DNA from: CBFGTJ01 sp965651815
GTDB lineage: Bacteria > Actinomycetota > Acidimicrobiia > Acidimicrobiales > Microtrichaceae
DNA length: 11,659 nt
NCBI GenBank assembly: GCA_965651815.1
Contig: CBFGTJ010000098.1
Location: forward strand, 1 to 11,659
Direction: 5' to 3'
The position numbers were made by a program, and so were the translations under genes. Below the pieces are notes generated by a model, which saw nothing but the letters and a program-made list of their open reading frames with translations, had not been told where the DNA came from and did no database searches. Each line of letters begins with the position of its first letter. Position 1 is the stretch's first letter. Of the stretch, positions 7,337-11,659 are shown piece by piece.

Positions 7337-8242
7337 ATGGCCGCGACCACCTCCGACGCGCCCGACCTCGTGGACTCCCGAGCGCACGGGACGACCATCG
7401 AGCTGAACGGCGTCCGCACCCACTACGCGGAGCTCGGCGACGGGCCGCCGCTGCTGCTCGTGCACGGGTCGGGACCGGGCATCGACGCCGCCATGACCTG
7501 GGACCCGGTCCTCGGGCCGCTCATCGAGCGGTTCCGGACCATCGTCGTGGACGCGCCGGGCTACGGCCGCTCCGACATGCTGGCGGTGCCCGACACGCCC
7601 GCCAACGTCGCGGCGCACCTCACCGCGCTCCTCGACGAGCTCGGCGTCGACGAGTTCAGCGCGGTGGGCCACTCCCGCGGCGGGCGGATCTGCGCGGAGA
7701 TGGCCGTCGCGGTGCGGGAGCGGATGTCGAAGCTCGTGATCGTCTGCTCCGGCTCGGTGGCGCCCGGCGGGCACCTCGACGACGACGGGCAGTTCACCGG
7801 GTCCGCGCTCGCGCTCGTGCGCTACGGCGCCGACGGCGACACGTCGCGGGAGACCTTCCGCGCCGCGTACCGGACGATGGTCGTCGAGCCGCACCACATG
7901 AGCGACGAGCTGCTCGACGGCGTGTACGACACCTTCGTCGAGGAGCGGCTCGAGGAGTACGTCGAGCGGATGCAGCGCTTCGACCCGCTCGCCTACTACC
8001 ACCAGCAGGACGCGGTGGCGTTCCGGGAGCGCCTCCGGACCCTGCCGATGCCGGTCAGCGTGATCTGGGGACGCGAGGACGAGACGTCGTCGTACCGCCG
8101 GGCGGTCGAGCTCCTCGAGCTGATCCCCGACGTCGAGCTGCACGTGATCCCCCGCTGCGGCCACTTCGCGCAGTGGGACCGTCCCGCCGCCCTCTCGTCG
8201 CTGGTGCTCGAGTTCCTCCTCCGAGATGCCGACCGTCGCTGA
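7337..8242 (+). CDS. Alpha/beta hydrolase, meta-cleavage-product (C-C) hydrolase-like
   Basis: A 301-residue alpha/beta hydrolase. HGSGPG (43-48) is the oxyanion-hole region, of the HGxGPG form common in BphD/MhpC/HsaD-type enzymes. GHSRGG (111-116) is the nucleophile elbow with Ser113. WGREDETS holds the likely acid Asp248, and CGHFAQWD the likely base His276, close to the CGHWAQWE of that group. These enzymes cleave a C-C bond in ring-opened vinylogous 1,5-diketones from aromatic or steroid degradation; esterase or other hydrolase activity remains possible. Length fits the family (about 280-290 plus a 15-residue N-terminal extension). There is no signal peptide, so it should be cytosolic. 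The start ATG has an AGGGGAG site; an alternative ATG at 7319 would add six residues. Its 3' end overlaps the next gene by 17 bases. No ring-cleaving dioxygenase lies in the window. Confidence 0.88.
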   Translation: MAATTSDAPDLVDSRAHGTTIELNGVRTHYAELGDGPPLLLVHGSGPGIDAAMTWDPVLGPLIERFRTIVVDAPGYGRSDMLAVPDTPANVAAHLTALLDELGVDEFSAVGHSRGGRICAEMAVAVRERMSKLVIVCSGSVAPGGHLDDDGQFTGSALALVRYGADGDTSRETFRAAYRTMVVEPHHMSDELLDGVYDTFVEERLEEYVERMQRFDPLAYYHQQDAVAFRERLRTLPMPVSVIWGREDETSSYRRAVELLELIPDVELHVIPRCGHFAQWDRPAALSSLVLEFLLRDADRR

Positions 8243-9572
8243 CGGGACCCTGGAGGCGGACCTCCTCGTCCTCGGTTGCGGCATGGCGGGGATGACCGCC
8301 GCCCTGACCGCGGCCGAGCAGGGCCAGCGGGTGGTCTGCATCGACCGGGCACCGCACCTCGGTGGGACGTCGGTCCTCTCCAGCGCCGTGCTGTGGACGG
8401 TCCGGTCCGTGGAGGACTTCCGGCGCCACGTGCCGACCGGTGACCCGGAGCTCGGTCGGGTGGTGGTGGAGGAGCTTCCACGGGTGGTCGAGTGCGTGCG
8501 TCGCACCGGCGCGGAGGTGTCCGAGCCCGTCGAGGTGCTCTACGGACGGGGGCACCGGATCGACGTCGCCACCTACGTCGAGCGCGCCGCGCAGCGGGTC
8601 GTGGACGGCGGCGGCTGGGTGCTCCCGGGGCGCCTGGTCGACCACCTGCTGTTCGAGGACGGGGTCGTGGGGGCACGCCTGCGCGACGCCGAGTCGGCGG
8701 TGGACCTCCGTGCGCCGAAGGTGCTGCTCGCGACCGGGGGCGCACAGGGCAGCAGCGCCCACCTCGCCGACCTCCTCGGCGAGGACCGCTGGCGCCACGT
8801 CCTGCTCCGTGCGAACAGCTACAGCACCGGTGACGGGATCCGCCTCGCCACCGCCGTCGGCGCGGCCCTGCACGGCGAGCCGACGGCGTTCTACGGCCAC
8901 CTCGTCGCGCACCCGACCGACCGGTTCACCCCCGCGGAGTTCACGCGGCTGGCGATGGCGTTCAGCACCGACGGCGTCGTGGTCGACGCCGGGGGTGAGC
9001 GGTTCGTCGACGAGTCCCTGGCGGACACGATCACCGCGCAGGCGGTGGCGCGCCTGCCCGGCGCGAAGGCGGTGCTCCTCTTCGACAACGCGGTGCGGCG
9101 CGGTCCTGCGGTCACCCCGTCGGTGCGCGGCACCGTCCAGTACGACAAGGTCGCCGAGGCCGCACAGGCGGGCGCTCGTGTCGCGACCGCGCCCACCTGG
9201 GCGGAGCTGTGCGAGGCGCTCAGGGCGTGGGGGTTCGACGGCGCCGTGGCCCTGCGGACCGTCGAGTCGTTCAACGACGCCATCGAGGCCGGGGGCGCTC
9301 CGCCCCGCGCGCCGCGCGTGGGCAACCGCCGCCCGCTGACCGCCCCGCCGTTCCACGCGATCGAGGTGCGACCGGCGATCACCTTCACCCAGCGCGGGAT
9401 CGCCATCGACGAGTGGGCGCGGGCGCTCGACCGGGACGGCGAGCCGATCCCGGGCCTCTACGCGGCCGGCGCGGACGTCGGCCACGTCTACAACGGGGGG
9501 TACGCCGGCGGGCTGGCGCTCGCGGGCGCGTTCGGCCGCCGCGCCGCGCTCCACCGACCGTCGGGCGGGTGA
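8226..9572 (+). CDS. FAD-binding oxidoreductase, short fumarate reductase/KstD superfamily member
   Basis: A 448-residue flavoprotein. GCGMAG (17-22) is the ADP-binding loop, Asp40 ends the second strand and HLGGTSV (44-50) follows as the FAD contact; LLATGG (167-172) and GLYAAGADVGHVYNGGYAGG (410-429) close the fold. The block NRRPLTAPPFHAIEV (367-381) and then FTQRGIAID are typical of the FAD-binding-2 superfamily. It is about 100 residues shorter than the two KstD-like neighbours, has Asp rather than Glu at the ribose contact, and lacks both the PDYHP motif and the YGGAG/YPGPG-type C-terminal motif, so it probably does a different reaction. A dehydrogenase or enone reductase on a cyclic substrate is possible; tricarballylate-dehydrogenase-like enzymes are another option. 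The ATG start overlaps the hydrolase by 17 bases and has no strong ribosome site, suggesting coupling. The substrate is unknown. Confidence 0.87.
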   Translation: MPTVADGTLEADLLVLGCGMAGMTAALTAAEQGQRVVCIDRAPHLGGTSVLSSAVLWTVRSVEDFRRHVPTGDPELGRVVVEELPRVVECVRRTGAEVSEPVEVLYGRGHRIDVATYVERAAQRVVDGGGWVLPGRLVDHLLFEDGVVGARLRDAESAVDLRAPKVLLATGGAQGSSAHLADLLGEDRWRHVLLRANSYSTGDGIRLATAVGAALHGEPTAFYGHLVAHPTDRFTPAEFTRLAMAFSTDGVVVDAGGERFVDESLADTITAQAVARLPGAKAVLLFDNAVRRGPAVTPSVRGTVQYDKVAEAAQAGARVATAPTWAELCEALRAWGFDGAVALRTVESFNDAIEAGGAPPRAPRVGNRRPLTAPPFHAIEVRPAITFTQRGIAIDEWARALDRDGEPIPGLYAAGADVGHVYNGGYAGGLALAGAFGRRAALHRPSGG

Positions 9573-9604
9573 GGGCGCTGCCACGCATCGGTGACGGCCC
9601 GACC

Positions 9605-9610
9605 AGGAGG
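9605..9610 (+). promoter_or_regulatory. Ribosome binding site deciding the CMD-like start
   Basis: A consensus AGGAGG stands seven bases before GTG 9618 and decides for it over the in-frame GTG 9591, which has no site in front. Confidence 0.7.
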
Positions 9611-9617
9611 GTGTGAC

Positions 9618-10622
9618 GTGCACGACGACGGCTGGTCCCGGGGCCTGACCGGGGAGCAGGCGCTCCGGACGTTCGCAGCGGGACCCGCGGCGGCGATCGA
9701 CCGGCTGGTGGGCGCCGTGCCCGGCGAGCCCACCGTGGTCGCCCTCTGCCGCCGGGCCTGCGCGACGGCCCTCGAGCTGCCCGCCCTGCCCCCACCGGCC
9801 GCGGCGGAACCCCTGCCGCCCGCGTGGGAGCAGCTCGCGGCGCTCGACCCCGCCGAGCAGGCGGTGGTCGAGTTCTGCGAGCAGTTCAGCATCGACGTGT
9901 CCCGGGTCGACGCCTCGACCGTCCGGCGCGCCGCGCTGGCCGCGGGTGAAGGTGCGGAGCTCGGCCGCGGCGGGATCGTCGCCGCGACCTACGTCGCCGA
10001 CTTCGTCCCACGGGTGCGCGCCGCGCTCGACGCGCTGTTCGTCCGCACGGATGCGTGGTCCCCGGCCGCGGAGCAGTCCGTGCCGGACCTGACCCCGCTC
10101 GGCGCCGAGCTCGTCCGCGAGGTCCACCGCCTCAAGGGGCTCGACCCGGTCACCTCCGAGCTGGTCCGCCTGAGGGGCGCCCGGGCGCACGACTGCCGGC
10201 TCTGCCGGTCGCTGCGCAGCCGCGAGGCGCTGGTCGCCGCGGGTGACGAGGCGACGTTCGCGTCGGTCGAGCGCGCCGCGGCGCGCGACCTCCCGCGGCA
10301 CCAGGAGGTGGCGCTCGAGCTCGTCGACGCCCTCATCTGGATCCCCGCACGGCTCCCGGAGCAGCTGCTCACGGACGTGCGGGCCGCCTTCGACGCGCGA
10401 CGCGCGGTCGAGCTCGTGCTCGACGTCATGAAGAACGCGTGGAACAAGACGCTCGTCGCGGTCGGCCAGGACGCCGCCCGCGTCACCGACGGCTACGAGG
10501 TCTACCAGTACCACGACGACGGCTCGATCGAGTTCGGGCTCGACGAGCCCCTGGTCGACGTCTCGACCGCGCGCGACGAACCCGGCGCCACCCGGAGCGG
10601 ACCCGGGTCGCGCACCCCGTGA
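9618..10622 (+). CDS. Carboxymuconolactone decarboxylase/AhpD-like protein with CxxC motif
   Basis: A 334-residue, mostly helical, soluble protein with no signal peptide. The first half has LDPAEQAVVEFCEQFSIDV (76-94), then a helix running into VPRVRAALDALF, which resembles the usual start of CMD-like domains. The second half has LVRLRGARAHDCRLCRSLRS (182-201): Cys193-x-x-Cys196 at the place of the AhpD redox pair, but with Arg/Ser where the AhpD-type CxxCxxxH has its His. The end, VELVLDVMKNAWNKTLVAVG (264-283), looks like the closing helix of such proteins. This suggests two tandem AhpD-like units, the second keeping the cysteines. The family includes gamma-carboxymuconolactone decarboxylase, AhpD-type peroxidase partners and many uncharacterised members; the Cys pair points to redox chemistry rather than decarboxylation. 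The 45 bases before it hold only the ribosome site and a weak inverted repeat. Function is not assignable. Confidence 0.72.
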   Translation: MHDDGWSRGLTGEQALRTFAAGPAAAIDRLVGAVPGEPTVVALCRRACATALELPALPPPAAAEPLPPAWEQLAALDPAEQAVVEFCEQFSIDVSRVDASTVRRAALAAGEGAELGRGGIVAATYVADFVPRVRAALDALFVRTDAWSPAAEQSVPDLTPLGAELVREVHRLKGLDPVTSELVRLRGARAHDCRLCRSLRSREALVAAGDEATFASVERAAARDLPRHQEVALELVDALIWIPARLPEQLLTDVRAAFDARRAVELVLDVMKNAWNKTLVAVGQDAARVTDGYEVYQYHDDGSIEFGLDEPLVDVSTARDEPGATRSGPGSRTP

Positions 10623-10630
10623 CCCCGACG

Positions 10631-10636
10631 AGGAGG
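10631..10636 (+). promoter_or_regulatory. Ribosome binding site for the last FAD oxidoreductase
   Basis: AGGAGG lies five bases before ATG 10642 in the 19-base gap after the CMD-like gene. It fixes the start of the truncated gene. Confidence 0.7.
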
Positions 10637-10641
10637 ACCCC

Positions 10642-11659
10642 ATGACGGACACCGGCGCCACGACGCGCGCGCCCGGCGCGACCGGCGGGTGGGACGAGAC
10701 CTGTGACGTGGTGGTGCTCGGCACCGGCGCGGCCGGGCTGACCGCGGCCATCGCGGCGAGCGAGGGCGGCGCACGGGTCCTCCTGCTCGAGAAGGGCGAG
10801 CAGGTCGGCGGGACCTCCGCGTGGTCGGGCGGCCACGTGTGGATCCCGAACCACCCCCACATGGCCCGCCACGGCATCGCCGACAGCGAGGAGCAGGCGA
10901 TGACCTACATCATGTCGCTGTCCCGCGGGGTCATCGAGGAGCGGCTCGCCCGCGCCTACGTGCGCTCCGGGCCCGAGATGGTGCGGATGCTCGAGGAGCG
11001 CACCGCCGTGCGCTTCGAGACCGTCACGGGCATCCCCGACTACCACCCGGAGCACCCGGGCGGCATGTCGTCGGGCGGCCGCACGCTCGAGTGCCCGCTG
11101 TACCCCTTCGACGAGCTCGGCGAGTGGTCCGACCGCGTCACCCGGTCGCCGTTCTTCGCGAACCCGCACATCACGATGAGCGAGACGCCGCTCGGGCAGG
11201 CGGTGCCCGAGCCGCCCTCGCCCGAGGAGATCGAGCGTCGCCGCCGGCGCGACGAGCGCGGGTGCGGTCAGGCGCTGGTCGGGCGACTCCTGCGCAGCTG
11301 CCTGGACCGCTCGATCGAGCCGCGGGTGCGGTGGGCCGCCGAGGACCTCGTCCTCGACGACGACGGCAGCGTGGCCGGTGTCGTCGTCGACGCACCCGAA
11401 GGGGTCCGCCGCATCCGCGCCGCCAAGGGGGTGGTCCTCGCCTGCGGCGGCTTCGAGTGGAACCCGGACCACGTGCGCGCGTTCCTGCGCGGACCGATGA
11501 CGCACCCGGTCTCGGTGCCGACCAACACCGGGGACGGCCTGACGATGGCGATGCGGGCGGGCGCGGCGATCACCAACATGCGCGAGGCCTGGTGGGCGCC
11601 GGTCGGGGAGGTGCCCGTCGAGGACAACCCGACGGGGCGCGCGCTGATCAACTCGCAGC
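10642..11659 (+). CDS. FAD-dependent oxidoreductase, KstD-like, 3' end cut off by window
   Basis: The ATG behind a clean AGGAGG opens a frame that runs without a stop to the window edge; 339 codons are visible, probably about 60% of the gene. GTGAAG (27-32) is the ADP-binding loop, Glu50 the ribose contact, and QVGGTSAWSGG follows. It shares with the flavoprotein at 2411 the blocks PDYHPxxPGxMxxGGRTL, PFDELGEW, SCLDR/GCLDR, CGGFE/TGGFE, FLRGPM/FLRGPL and the AWWxP motif, so the two are clear paralogues. The Tyr of PDYHP, a candidate for the KstD Tyr119 position, is present; the RFxNE and YxGxG parts lie beyond the edge. It likely dehydrogenates a cyclic ketone with FAD, probably a related but not identical intermediate: it carries an extra Pro/Glu-rich stretch (QAVPEPPSPEEIERRR) before the shared cysteine-containing helix, differing from its paralogue. 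It appears to be the fifth gene of block 2. Confidence 0.9.
   Translation, partial: MTDTGATTRAPGATGGWDETCDVVVLGTGAAGLTAAIAASEGGARVLLLEKGEQVGGTSAWSGGHVWIPNHPHMARHGIADSEEQAMTYIMSLSRGVIEERLARAYVRSGPEMVRMLEERTAVRFETVTGIPDYHPEHPGGMSSGGRTLECPLYPFDELGEWSDRVTRSPFFANPHITMSETPLGQAVPEPPSPEEIERRRRRDERGCGQALVGRLLRSCLDRSIEPRVRWAAEDLVLDDDGSVAGVVVDAPEGVRRIRAAKGVVLACGGFEWNPDHVRAFLRGPMTHPVSVPTNTGDGLTMAMRAGAAITNMREAWWAPVGEVPVEDNPTGRALINSQ

Noticed and set aside
8055..10877. A very long open frame on the minus strand, and similar ones at 1832-4132, 3943-5631 and 5589-6824
   Set aside because: Their translations are low-complexity and rich in Arg, His, Gly, Asp and Ala with no recognisable domain. They mirror well-supported + strand genes and result from high G+C at third codon positions.
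1..11659. Search for mobile elements, CRISPR arrays, tRNA or rRNA genes and long direct repeats
   Set aside because: Nothing found by eye: no transposase, no repeat array and no gap larger than about 125 bases between genes.

Overview
The window is a densely packed, very GC-rich stretch with every recognisable gene on the + strand. G+C stays very high in the coding regions and drops to about 40% only in one short intergenic region near 5572-5633. GTG and TTG starts, stop/start overlaps of the GTGA/TTGA type, and the families present suggest a high-GC actinobacterium (Actinomycetota). No rRNA, tRNA or taxonomic marker gene is present, so this placement is an inference. Both ends cut through a gene. 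I saw no mobile element, CRISPR array, RNA gene or integration site.

Layout. Block 1 (1-5556) holds four genes whose stop and start codons overlap: the 3' part of a GMC-family flavin oxidoreductase, a PIG3-type NAD(P)H:quinone oxidoreductase (zinc-less MDR family), a full-length flavoprotein related to 3-ketosteroid-delta1-dehydrogenase (KstD-like), and a 14-helix DHA2-type MFS transporter. A GC-rich hairpin starts on the MFS stop codon. It is followed at once by the only AT-rich region of the window, which carries a good promoter candidate (TTGCGT-N17-TATGAT) and a spaced inverted repeat GTCACAT-N26-ATGTGAC. Block 2 (5682 to the right edge) appears to start there. It holds a family-5 substrate-binding lipoprotein, an alpha/beta hydrolase resembling meta-cleavage-product hydrolases, a second, shorter FAD-binding oxidoreductase, a carboxymuconolactone-decarboxylase/AhpD-like protein with a CxxC motif, and the 5' part of a third FAD oxidoreductase that is a close paralogue of the one in block 1.

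How they may work together (inference). The set looks like a pathway for oxidative breakdown of a cyclic, probably alicyclic or steroid/terpenoid-like, small molecule. The lipoprotein would capture the substrate outside the membrane and the MFS protein would move substrate or product. The GMC enzyme would oxidise an alcohol, the KstD-like flavoproteins would desaturate ring ketones, the quinone-oxidoreductase relative would handle an enone or quinone intermediate, and the hydrolase would cut a C-C bond of a ring-opened diketone or hydrolyse an ester. The substrate cannot be read from the sequence. No ring-cleaving dioxygenase, ABC permease, ATPase or dedicated regulator lies in the window. The most interesting points are the clustering of four flavoproteins (three of the same superfamily) with an orphan binding lipoprotein, and the divergent, possibly operator-bearing, promoter region between the two blocks.
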